From positions 1 through 5,913 of the forward strand of contig CAYXHZ010000105.1 in the NCBI GenBank assembly GCA_964465065.1: a DNA stretch of 5,913 nt, given 5' to 3'. Below are positions 1 to 5,904 of the stretch, piece by piece (position 1 is the stretch's first letter; every line of letters starts with the position of its first letter). Below the pieces are notes generated by a model. The model was given only the letters and a program-made list of their open reading frames with translations. It searched no databases and had not been told where the DNA came from. The stretch is from CAYMND01 sp964465065 (GTDB lineage Bacteria > Acidobacteriota > Aminicenantia > UBA2199). The position numbers were made by a program, and so were the translations under genes.

Positions 1-54
1 CAGTACGACGGCCGCTGGCAGGAAATCGAGGCCTACCACTTCTCCGGAAGGTAG
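1..54 (+). CDS. 3' end of an unidentified gene (partial)
   Basis: The window opens inside a plus-strand reading frame that runs for 17 codons and stops at TAG (52-54). The visible C-terminal residues are QYDGRWQEIEAYHFSGR. They are rich in aromatic and charged residues, as expected at the end of a soluble domain, but too short to assign to a family. It points the same way as the propeller gene at 202, with 147 bp and a strong hairpin between them, so it is probably in a separate transcription unit. That this is a real gene end is inferred from the open frame, the composition and the hairpin downstream. The function is unknown. Confidence 0.5.
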   Translation, partial: QYDGRWQEIEAYHFSGR

Positions 55-98
55 GACGCACTTTTAAGGTTCATCCCCTCCTAACCCCCTTTTCATAA

Positions 99-127
99 GC
101 CCCTCCCGGCTCCCCTCCGGGAGGGGC
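99..127. terminator. Perfect 11-bp GC-rich inverted repeat; possible terminator or dispersed intergenic repeat
   Basis: GCCCCTCCCGG (99-109) and CCGGGAGGGGC (117-127) are exact reverse complements separated by a 7-base loop. The hairpin lies 44 bases after the stop of the partial gene, where a terminator would be expected. It lacks a following T-run on either strand, so it is not a classic intrinsic terminator. The pyrimidine-rich bases just before it (72-90, with CCCCTCC and ACCCCC) give the whole stretch the look of the C-rich dispersed intergenic repeats found in many GC-rich Gram-negative genomes. The inverted repeat is certain; its function is not. Confidence 0.5.
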
Positions 128-191
128 GCCATTTCATCCCACTTTAACAAACGGGACGAATCGGTGCAATTCGAGTTGTACACTCCGGTGC

Positions 192-197
192 AGGAGG
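192..197 (+). promoter_or_regulatory. Shine-Dalgarno site of the propeller gene
   Basis: AGGAGG ends four bases before the ATG at 202. It is a full match to the anti-Shine-Dalgarno core and fixes the start of the propeller gene. No convincing -35/-10 pair was found between 128 and 191. Confidence 0.85.
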
Positions 198-201
198 ACA
201 C

Positions 202-1209
202 ATGAAGCAAAAACTGAGTCTGACGCTGTTGCTGTTCAGCGTTTTAACCCGACTGGCGGCGGAATCGGCAACGGTAATCCGCCCCATCCTGCTGATCGAT
301 TCAAGCGACGAACCGATCCGCGACATCACCGCTTCGGCCGACGGCAATCTGTTCACCTTCGACTATGCCGACTACCGAATCCGCAAATACAGCCCGGACG
401 GACGTCTGTTGCACGAATTCGGCGGCAAGGGTCAGTCTGACGGCCTGTTCGTTCATCTGACCGGAATCAGCTGCAGAGGCGACCGCTTGTTGGCCATCGA
501 TTCGACCGGTGTATCGGCATTCGACACAAACGGTACTTTTCTCAAGCGAACGGTTTTCGCCGCCGAGCTGACTCCCGATCACACCATGGCCCTCGGTGAC
601 GGCCGTTTCCTGGGCTATCAGATCGTCGCTGCGGAACTGAAGGCCGTGCTGACCCTGCGCAACCTGCAAGGCATCGAACTGGCCCGTCTGGCCAGCCATG
701 ATCTGCGCGATTTCTTTCCTGAGCTCAAAGCCGGAGAAGATTTTTTTATCTCCGACCAATACTGCCGGAAATACCTGTACAGTGTCGACAACGATGAGAA
801 GATCGTCTGGGCGGCCAGCGACGCTGTCCGGCTGTACCGCTTCGATCCGGAACGTTTGTCTTCCGAACCGTTCTTTGAGCGAGACATGTCCCCGCTGCCG
901 ATCAGCGCCGGCGAACTGGAAAGTCTGAACCGGAAGAAACAGGCCGCCAGACCGCCCTTTCACATGTATGTCCCCCGCTTCCAGCCCCTGCTGCTGCATC
1001 TGGTCACCATGGAAAACGCCGAAACCTGGGCCTATGTCCACAGCCGGCAGTTCCAGGGCTTCATGCGCATCTCGCCTCAAGGACTCGTTCTGGGAACGGT
1101 CGAACTGCAGGCCGATTTCGACATTCGCAGCGCGCTGGTACGCCGCTCGGGCAGACGGTTGTTTTTCATCAGTGGCAGGAAGCTGTACGTACACGAACTG
1201 AAGTCCTGA
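202..1209 (+). CDS. Secreted 6-bladed beta-propeller (NHL-like) protein
   Basis: A 335-residue protein with a Sec-type signal peptide: K2 and K4, hydrophobic core about 5-16, likely cleavage near AAESA (19-23). The clearest repeat is at 41-82, where DITASADGNLFTFDYADYRI, then a KYSPDG turn and FGGKGQSDGLF follow the NHL pattern of strand, D-x-x-N-x-R-I, D-G turn and F-G-G-x-G. Weaker blades follow around 88-116, 128-160, 181-212, 262-290 and 292-330. Length and layout fit the 6-bladed propeller proteins common in Bacteroidota and Aminicenantota-like genomes. These are thought to be periplasmic or surface binding scaffolds, but no enzyme activity can be inferred and no catalytic motif is seen. 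The start is fixed by AGGAGG at 192-197. It faces the minus-strand operon tail to tail. The propeller class is well supported; the ligand is unknown. Confidence 0.82.
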   Translation: MKQKLSLTLLLFSVLTRLAAESATVIRPILLIDSSDEPIRDITASADGNLFTFDYADYRIRKYSPDGRLLHEFGGKGQSDGLFVHLTGISCRGDRLLAIDSTGVSAFDTNGTFLKRTVFAAELTPDHTMALGDGRFLGYQIVAAELKAVLTLRNLQGIELARLASHDLRDFFPELKAGEDFFISDQYCRKYLYSVDNDEKIVWAASDAVRLYRFDPERLSSEPFFERDMSPLPISAGELESLNRKKQAARPPFHMYVPRFQPLLLHLVTMENAETWAYVHSRQFQGFMRISPQGLVLGTVELQADFDIRSALVRRSGRRLFFISGRKLYVHELKS

Positions 1210-1211
1210 AT

Positions 1212-3920
1212 CTACGGTCTTGTTTTAGCAGGTCCGACCCGCTGCAGGTACTCGTTGGGAGTCATGCCGGTGAACTTCTTGAAGGCCCGGTAGAAGGAGG
1301 ATTTGGAGTTGAAGCCCACATCGTAGCAGATATCGAGCACCGAGCGGTCGTTTCTGTCCATGGCCGAAAGAAGCTCTTGCGCCTCGCGGATCCGGTAGCC
1401 GTTGATCAGGGTCCAGAAATTCTGGTTCATGACTTCGTTGATGACTCTGGAGAGTTCCCAGGGTTGGGCTCCCAGTTGTCTGGCCAAGGTGTTGAGGGTG
1501 ATGTCCTCGTCCCTGTACACCTTCTCGCTTTCCAGTTTGAGCAGCAATTTGTGATGGAACAAGTTCTCCCGTTCGCTGAATGCAGGCTGTTCCCGTTCTC
1601 TGGCTTCCAGTACCTTCAGACGCATCAACCGGCGCCGCAGCCATTTCGCGAAAACGAGTCCCCCGATCACGACCATGACCATCAAGCCGTAAAACAGCGG
1701 CGTTTCGTAAAAACGGGCGCCGAAGGTGAAATCGAAGCGGAAGCCCCCGGAGTCGATAAAACCTTCTCGGTTGCGGACTCTGACTTCCAGGGAATACGAT
1801 CCGGAAGGCAAACGGGTGAAGGTCAGATTCCGCTGTCGCGGTTCCAGGCTGAGCCATTTCGGATCTCTCCCCTCCAGCTTGTACTCCAGCCGGGTCCGGT
1901 CCTGATCGATAAAACTCAGCAGGGCCAGAGAGAAACTGATGTTGCGGGCTCCTCTGAAACGCCTTTGCTTGAAATCCGTACTCTTTTCACCGTCGATTTC
2001 CAGTTCCTTGAGTACGATCTTCGACGTCGTGTGGCGGAAACTGATCTTGTTCGGGTCGATGACAGCGATGCCTTCACTGGTGGAAAACCAGAGCTCCCCG
2101 CGGGGAGTCCGGACAATGGAACTCTGCGGGCGGTAGGAGGAGATGGGAGCCAGCCCGTCGACCCGATCGAACTGCAGGCAGGAATACGCCGGCCTGACGC
2201 CTGACGCGTATTCCAGCAGCTCCTTTCGGCTGACCCGGAGAATTCCGTCCATTCCCGACAGCCAGAAATAGCCCTGTTCGTCTGCAAACAACTGATGCAG
2301 GGAATCACCGACCAGACCGTTGCCGCGATTGAAAGAGAACAGATCGTTACCCTTGATGGTGAACAAACCTGAAGGTCCGCAGAACCAGAAACGTTGCGGG
2401 TCCTGGCTGTCCTGACGCATGTCCAGCATCTGACGGTCCGGCAATGGCACCTTTCGACTCTCCAGTCGCAGCTCGCCCCCGCTAAACCGGCAAACCCCCC
2501 GGGCCCCCAAGACCCAGATGTCGCCGGCGCAATCCTCAAAGGTCCTGTAGATCCAGTTGGAGAGCAGAATGTCCGCCCGACTGCAGCGGGTCACCACCTC
2601 CCCCGTTCGAACAAAGAGACCGTCGGTGCTGCTCACCAGAAGGCGTCCCCTCCGGTCTTCCGCAATGAACAGCACCCCGAGGTTCCAGCTGGCCGGAAAT
2701 CCCGCCGGTCTGCGCATCCGGCCATCGACCAGCTCAAAGAGTCCCTGGCGCAGGGTACCGAACAGAATCCGTTCTCTGATCCGGGCGATGGAGAGAACGG
2801 AGAGGCTCTCGCTGTGGTTTTCCGTAAGAAACACTTCGTTGCGCCCGTCCCGACAGCGAATGATATTGCCCAGGACGGTACCGATCCACATGTCCCCGCC
2901 AGCGTCGGCGAGCAAGGCCGGCGAAAAAGTTCTGCTGTCTTCCTTGTAACGGAAATAATTGCGGCGGAAACGGACCATCCCCCGGGTCAGGGTACCGACC
3001 CAGAGGCTTCCCTCGTGATCGAAGAAAAGTTTCAGAATCGACTGCCCGGAAAGCAGAGACCGGCTGAACTCCACTTTCCCTTCCGCTGTACGGGTCAAGC
3101 GGCAGAAGCCGCTGCTGGTACCGATCCACAGCCCGCCCTCCCCATCGGATTCGAAACAGGTGACGATATTGAAGGGCAATCCGTCCCCTTCCACAAAACG
3201 GGACATCCGCGGCCGGGAATCTCCTTCGACCCAATGCATTCGATAGAGCCCCTGGCCGTTGCTGCCGATCCACAGGTCGTTGCCCCGATCCACGAACAGA
3301 CAGAAGACATTGGGCGGCTCCCCGCCTTCCCAGGCCGAAAAAGGTTTGAATTCCTGGTTGCGGTACTGGTACAGGCCGTGCTGAAAGGTACCGATCCACA
3401 GATTGCCCTGGCTGTCCTCCACCAAGTCGGTAGGCGAAGAAATTTCGTAATGGGTTACAAAACGTTCTCCGTCGTAATGTATCAACGGACCACGGTCGAC
3501 GGCGATCCAAACGTTACCTTTCCGGTCGTCGGCCAGCTTGATGTCCGTGGACAGAGTCATGCCGGCCGGAAACGGGTGACGGGTGATTTCTCCGTTCCGG
3601 ACCGAGACCAGCTCCCGATAGCTGCAATACCAGAGGACCCCGTTGCGGTCGACCAGGAAACGGTTGTGGGAATTGTCGATGAACTCGAACTGGATGCCGT
3701 CGTAGCGCAGCAGACGGTTCTTGCCGGCCAGCCACAGGTAGCCGTCCGCAGTCTGCCCGATCCCGGAGACGAAAACCAGGGGGAAGCCGCTGCGGTAATC
3801 GAACTCCTCCTGGATCAGGTCGTCGACGGGAAAGGCGGCAGGGAGCGAACGGCAGAAGAATAGCGCCAGCAACACAAAACCAATATACATCCATCTGCTG
3901 TTCATGCCGTTTTTTTTCAT
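1212..3920 (-). CDS. Transmembrane one-component regulator: Reg_prop double propeller, Y_Y_Y, TM helix, AraC-type HTH
   Basis: A 902-residue protein counted from ATG 3920. The frame stays open upstream to 4277, but that part overlaps the FISUMP gene and is a shadow. Order: signal or N-terminal membrane segment about 9-28; fourteen Reg_prop blades about 50-625, marked by repeats such as GNLWIGT (172), NDLWIGS (214), GGLWIGT (262), GSLWVGT (304), GDMWIGT (342) and GELWFST (608), enough for two seven-bladed propellers; Y_Y_Y domain about 660-733; TM helix about 742-758 followed by KWLRRRLMR; charged linker about 760-800; AraC-type HTH about 800-894, with LNTLARQLG and a second helix pair ending FNSKSSFYRAFKKFTGMTP. 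Family knowledge: this periplasmic sensor occurs in Bacteroides hybrid two-component regulators that sense oligosaccharides. Here no HisKA, HATPase or receiver domain is visible. An internal ATG at 3905 (M6) is an alternative start; neither has a good Shine-Dalgarno. It is probably the last gene of the operon. The ligand and targets are not known. Confidence 0.9.
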   Translation of the reverse strand: MKKNGMNSRWMYIGFVLLALFFCRSLPAAFPVDDLIQEEFDYRSGFPLVFVSGIGQTADGYLWLAGKNRLLRYDGIQFEFIDNSHNRFLVDRNGVLWYCSYRELVSVRNGEITRHPFPAGMTLSTDIKLADDRKGNVWIAVDRGPLIHYDGERFVTHYEISSPTDLVEDSQGNLWIGTFQHGLYQYRNQEFKPFSAWEGGEPPNVFCLFVDRGNDLWIGSNGQGLYRMHWVEGDSRPRMSRFVEGDGLPFNIVTCFESDGEGGLWIGTSSGFCRLTRTAEGKVEFSRSLLSGQSILKLFFDHEGSLWVGTLTRGMVRFRRNYFRYKEDSRTFSPALLADAGGDMWIGTVLGNIIRCRDGRNEVFLTENHSESLSVLSIARIRERILFGTLRQGLFELVDGRMRRPAGFPASWNLGVLFIAEDRRGRLLVSSTDGLFVRTGEVVTRCSRADILLSNWIYRTFEDCAGDIWVLGARGVCRFSGGELRLESRKVPLPDRQMLDMRQDSQDPQRFWFCGPSGLFTIKGNDLFSFNRGNGLVGDSLHQLFADEQGYFWLSGMDGILRVSRKELLEYASGVRPAYSCLQFDRVDGLAPISSYRPQSSIVRTPRGELWFSTSEGIAVIDPNKISFRHTTSKIVLKELEIDGEKSTDFKQRRFRGARNISFSLALLSFIDQDRTRLEYKLEGRDPKWLSLEPRQRNLTFTRLPSGSYSLEVRVRNREGFIDSGGFRFDFTFGARFYETPLFYGLMVMVVIGGLVFAKWLRRRLMRLKVLEAREREQPAFSERENLFHHKLLLKLESEKVYRDEDITLNTLARQLGAQPWELSRVINEVMNQNFWTLINGYRIREAQELLSAMDRNDRSVLDICYDVGFNSKSSFYRAFKKFTGMTPNEYLQRVGPAKTRP
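2877..3400. repeat. Recurrent 14-bp coding repeat at propeller blade boundaries
   Basis: The 14-mer GGTACCGATCCACA (plus-strand reading) occurs exactly at 2877-2890, 3117-3130 and 3387-3400. Degenerate copies are near 2991-3003 and 3264-3274. On the coding strand it encodes the W-I-G-T core of Reg_prop blades, always in the same frame. The spacing follows the blade length of the protein. This is a protein-driven repeat inside the regulator gene, not a mobile or regulatory element, although identical codon choice in three copies could allow recombination between blades. Confidence 0.75.
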
Positions 3921-3973
3921 TATATACGCAAGTACGGTAAAAAACGATGTGCAACGCCACAGCAGACAGCTCG

Positions 3974-4591
3974 TCAATTCCGGACGTAGCGCACCGAGGC
4001 CTTCATGGAGCGTTCCAGGTTGAGCACATAGGCGTCGGCCCGTGAATTCATCAGCGATGGAACCGGGGCCAGGCCGCCGTTGACGGACGATGACCAGAAG
4101 TGGGCCGCGTAGCCCAGGCCGTCGAACTGATTGGCCGCGCTGGCCCCGCCGGCCGGCAGGGCCGAAAACCCGGACGAGTTGCTGGCTCCGACATTGGGTG
4201 CATCCCAGAAATCCACCGTTTTCATGCGGCCTCCGGCCTGATCGATGCCGCCCAGCGCGTCGAACAGGGCCTGCCAATCCTGCAGGCTCGGCAAACGCCA
4301 GCCTGCCGGGCAGGCCGCTTGCGCCTCATCCAGGGTGTACAGCCGGCCGTAGCGGCCGACCAGGCTTTCATCGCGGTTGTAGGCCACGGCGTCGAGCCGG
4401 TTGCCGTCACGGTCCAGGGTCACCTTCAGGTTTTCGGCCATCCAGATGCGCCCGCCGATCTCGACCGTGACCACCGCATGTTCATCGAAGGCGACCCCGT
4501 CGCCCTGATTTACAATATCCTCCACCCCCTGGCAGGCCGGCAAAGCGAAAAAAGTGAAGGCCACAAGAATGAACAAGCAACAGTATCTCAT
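3974..4591 (-). CDS. FISUMP-domain lipoprotein (Fibrobacter succinogenes major paralogous domain)
   Basis: A 205-residue protein with an N-terminal hydrophobic segment and the lipobox-like LPAC ending at C20, so it is probably a lipoprotein. The domain spans about 44-205. GRIWMAENLKV (47-57) is the usual opening of a FISUMP unit, YGRLYTLDEAQAACPAGWRLPS (81-102) its central block, FWSSS (165-169) a late conserved motif, and SVRYVRN the closing strand. The family (TIGR02145) is a surface domain seen in Fibrobacter and many Bacteroidota; its function is not established. The start is ATG 4591, preceded by AGAGGG (4597-4602); an upstream in-frame TTG at 4618 overlaps the previous stop and would spoil the signal peptide. 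It follows the PEBP-like gene by 23 bp and precedes the regulator by 53 bp. Family assignment is strong; the biological role is unknown. Confidence 0.88.
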   Translation of the reverse strand: MRYCCLFILVAFTFFALPACQGVEDIVNQGDGVAFDEHAVVTVEIGGRIWMAENLKVTLDRDGNRLDAVAYNRDESLVGRYGRLYTLDEAQAACPAGWRLPSLQDWQALFDALGGIDQAGGRMKTVDFWDAPNVGASNSSGFSALPAGGASAANQFDGLGYAAHFWSSSVNGGLAPVPSLMNSRADAYVLNLERSMKASVRYVRN

Positions 4592-4596
4592 GTTTT

Positions 4597-4602
4597 CCCT
4601 CT
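4597..4602 (-). promoter_or_regulatory. Shine-Dalgarno site of the FISUMP lipoprotein gene
   Basis: AGAGGG on the minus strand lies five bases before ATG 4591. It supports this start over the TTG at 4618, which would add nine residues ahead of the signal peptide. Confidence 0.65.
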
Positions 4603-4614
4603 GTCCTTTCCCTG

Positions 4615-5073
4615 TCAATCCTTCATCATGGCCCGGTTGCAGGGAACGGTTTTTTCGGCCTTGGCCAGCATTTTCCCAACGGCATCGAGGGCCTGAACGG
4701 CGAAGGAGTAGCGATGGGTATCGCCCATGGGCGGGCAGGGGCCGCGGTAGTCTTTCAGGTCTCCGGCCCGGATGATCCCGGAACCGTCGTTCTCCACTTC
4801 ACCGCCGCCGTGATTGTAGCTCGTCATGTTCAAATCCCGCAGCCTGACCTTGAAGCGTGCCGTCCCTTCCGGAATTCCCGAAACAGTGATCTCCGGTGAA
4901 AAACCGCTTTCGCAAAGGTTCTCTCTAGCCCATTTGAAATCGATGCTCATCCCGCCGGCCTTCACGGAATCTGCTTTTTCCGGTTCACTTGCAACCCCGG
5001 GCGACTGGGCGCAGGAAATCAGCACCACGGCAATACAGAATCCCATGAACAGATAAAACAACACTTTTTTCAT
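4615..5073 (-). CDS. PEBP-like (YbhB/YbcL-type) lipoprotein, divergent binding site
   Basis: A 152-residue protein with signal MKKVLFYLFMGFCIAVVLIS and a canonical lipobox LISC (C21). Residue +2 is Ala, consistent with outer-membrane sorting. After a linker (22-41), residues about 42-142 resemble the phosphatidylethanolamine-binding protein fold: FSPEITVSGIPEGT (58-71) matches the early strand of YbhB/YbcL proteins, and YRGPCPPMGDTHRYSFAVQA (109-128) is close to their G-P-x-P-P-x-G-x-H-R-Y hallmark. The usual D-P-D-A-P and H-W segments of the anion pocket are absent; in their place are DLNMTSYNHGGGEV (80-93) and a shorter middle. Bacterial PEBP homologues have no settled enzymatic role. The start at 5073 is fixed by GGAGGA (5081-5086) with 7-base spacing and by the signal peptide; the frame is open up to 5268 but that part overlaps the upstream gene. 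It sits 29 bp after the gene at 5103 and 23 bp before the FISUMP gene. Confidence 0.75.
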   Translation of the reverse strand: MKKVLFYLFMGFCIAVVLISCAQSPGVASEPEKADSVKAGGMSIDFKWARENLCESGFSPEITVSGIPEGTARFKVRLRDLNMTSYNHGGGEVENDGSGIIRAGDLKDYRGPCPPMGDTHRYSFAVQALDAVGKMLAKAEKTVPCNRAMMKD

Positions 5074-5080
5074 GTATCCA

Positions 5081-5086
5081 TCCTCC
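5081..5086 (-). promoter_or_regulatory. Shine-Dalgarno site that sets the start of the PEBP-like gene
   Basis: GGAGGA on the minus strand ends seven bases before ATG 5073. It decides against the longer frame beginning at 5268, whose first 65 residues are arginine-rich and overlap the neighbouring coding region. Confidence 0.8.
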
Positions 5087-5102
5087 AATTTTGATGTCTG
5101 AA

Positions 5103-5765
5103 TCATTCCGAACAACGGGCCTGGCTCCAGGTGTACGGAGAGAGCTTCGAAGCTCCCTCCGGCCAGGCTCGGAAAAAGCCCTGGGCAGCGGTGACGCACA
5201 GGGCCAAGCCGAAGGAACCGCCGGAAACGATTCCCGCCTTGGCGAAGGGAATGACGATTTCGATACAAGCGACGGTTCCCGCCGAATCGGTCGGATAGTT
5301 GGGTTCGGCCGTCCAGTCTGCCTGATGGACCTGACAGTTGTCATACCGGTCGGGAGATCCCACGGCATCGCAGTCGCTGCCGGAGACATGGAACCACCGG
5401 TCGTCGCCCAGCCAGGCGGCGGACTTGTCGTCATGCGGATCGATCAGGATTTCCGGAAAGAGAACATCCGAGGCGTCCGGATTGTTGGGGTAGAACAGGA
5501 GCATCAGGTTCTGACGGTCATGCTTGATCAGAAATTCGGCACTGTTGCGGCCCGGAATGTTCAGTACGATTTTCCTGGCGTCGGTCCATTCGCCGCCAGC
5601 CGCGACGCCGTCGGTCGTTACCGCCTGACCGGCCGGAATGGAAAGCGATTCCCAGTTCCCGTTATTGACTCCCGGCACTTCCACTGCACTCTTGCACTGC
5701 AGCATCGTCAACACGAAAATCGCCAAGATCGGCATGACATAGCCAGCGATCTTCTTTTCATTCAT
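5103..5765 (-). CDS. Lipoprotein with CBM9/DOMON-like beta-sandwich
   Basis: A 220-residue protein with a basic start (NEKK), hydrophobic stretch 6-22 and Cys24 in the context MLQC. This looks like a lipoprotein signal, but Gln at -1 breaks the usual rule. Residues about 48-215 follow the pattern of family-9 carbohydrate-binding / DOMON-like domains: TDGVAAGGEWTDAR (51-64) at the start, LMLLFYPNNPDA (87-98), PEILIDP (104-110), SAAWLGDDRWFHVSG (115-129) and CIEIVIPFAKAGI (167-179) before a G-x-F-G-L-A strand. In related proteins this fold binds sugars or haem; the ligand here cannot be read from the sequence. Five further cysteines (132, 144, 167, 190, 218) could form disulfides. The start is ATG 5765 after GGAGGA (5769-5774, short spacing); an in-frame ATG at 5792 lacks a ribosome site. 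It is the first gene of the four-gene minus-strand run. Confidence 0.7.
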   Translation of the reverse strand: MNEKKIAGYVMPILAIFVLTMLQCKSAVEVPGVNNGNWESLSIPAGQAVTTDGVAAGGEWTDARKIVLNIPGRNSAEFLIKHDRQNLMLLFYPNNPDASDVLFPEILIDPHDDKSAAWLGDDRWFHVSGSDCDAVGSPDRYDNCQVHQADWTAEPNYPTDSAGTVACIEIVIPFAKAGIVSGGSFGLALCVTAAQGFFRAWPEGASKLSPYTWSQARCSE

Positions 5766-5768
5766 GGC

Positions 5769-5774
5769 TCCTCC
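5769..5774 (-). promoter_or_regulatory. Shine-Dalgarno site of the first operon gene
   Basis: GGAGGA on the minus strand, three bases before ATG 5765. The spacing is short but the match is strong, and it favours 5765 over the ATG at 5792. Confidence 0.65.
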
Positions 5775-5861
5775 GCTGAAAAACGATCTCATTAGGCATC
5801 GGAAAAGCCGCCCCGGTCGTCCGCGCTGGAAACATGGGATAAAAAACGCTGAAAAGTATTC

Positions 5862-5890
5862 AGTATACGCGAGTTTACAGAATTCCCACT
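5862..5890 (-). promoter_or_regulatory. Candidate promoter of the four-gene operon
   Basis: Reading the minus strand, TATACT (5862-5867) is a five-of-six match to a sigma-70 -10 box, about 97 bases before the first start codon. At 17-base spacing the -35 position (5885-5890) reads AGTGGG, which is not a -35 box. The region is visibly more AT-rich than the genes. A weak -35 replaced by a palindrome would suit an activator-dependent promoter, but this is inference and the -10 could be chance. Confidence 0.3.
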
Positions 5891-5904
5891 TTATAAATCG
5901 GGAA
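5883..5904. promoter_or_regulatory. 22-bp near-palindrome, possible operator
   Basis: Nine of eleven base pairs are symmetric: TTCCC, two unmatched bases, TTTATAAA, two unmatched bases, GGGAA. It lies about 120 bases upstream of the first operon gene and covers the -35 position of the candidate promoter. The symmetry suggests a dimeric DNA-binding protein. AraC-type regulators more often bind direct repeats, so the regulator in this window is not automatically the partner. Confidence 0.45.

Noticed and set aside
157..173. Inverted repeat CGAAT / ATTCG upstream of the propeller gene
   Set aside because: Five-base arms with a seven-base centre are common by chance, and the symmetry does not extend outward.
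301..1194. 297-residue open frame antisense to the propeller gene
   Set aside because: There is no family resemblance, and the plus-strand gene has a signal peptide, a strong ribosome site and NHL motifs.
2394..3863. 489-residue open frame on the plus strand, antisense to the regulator
   Set aside because: It has no recognisable domain, its composition is that of an antisense shadow of the repeated W-I-G-T blades, and the minus-strand protein there has clear family motifs throughout.
1212..3920. Regulator as a pseudogene of a hybrid histidine kinase
   Set aside because: The frame is intact across the TM-to-AraC junction, the helices of the HTH are well kept, and a charged linker of normal appearance joins them. 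This fits a genuine one-component design better than decay.
3914..3926. Exact TATAAT on the minus strand overlapping the first ATG of the regulator
   Set aside because: No -35 box is found at 16-18 bases, and a start of transcription there would fall inside the first codons. It is more likely an AT-rich coincidence in an operon gap.
3921..4277. N-terminal extension of the regulator frame by 119 residues
   Set aside because: It overlaps the FISUMP gene in another frame, is arginine- and glycine-rich as expected of a shadow, and would bury the signal or membrane segment that begins just after ATG 3920.
5758..5835. 25-codon minus-strand frame in the operon leader, overlapping the first start codon (stop at 5758-5760)
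   Set aside because: It could be a coupled leader peptide, but its ATG has no Shine-Dalgarno and its residues show no attenuator-like codon runs.
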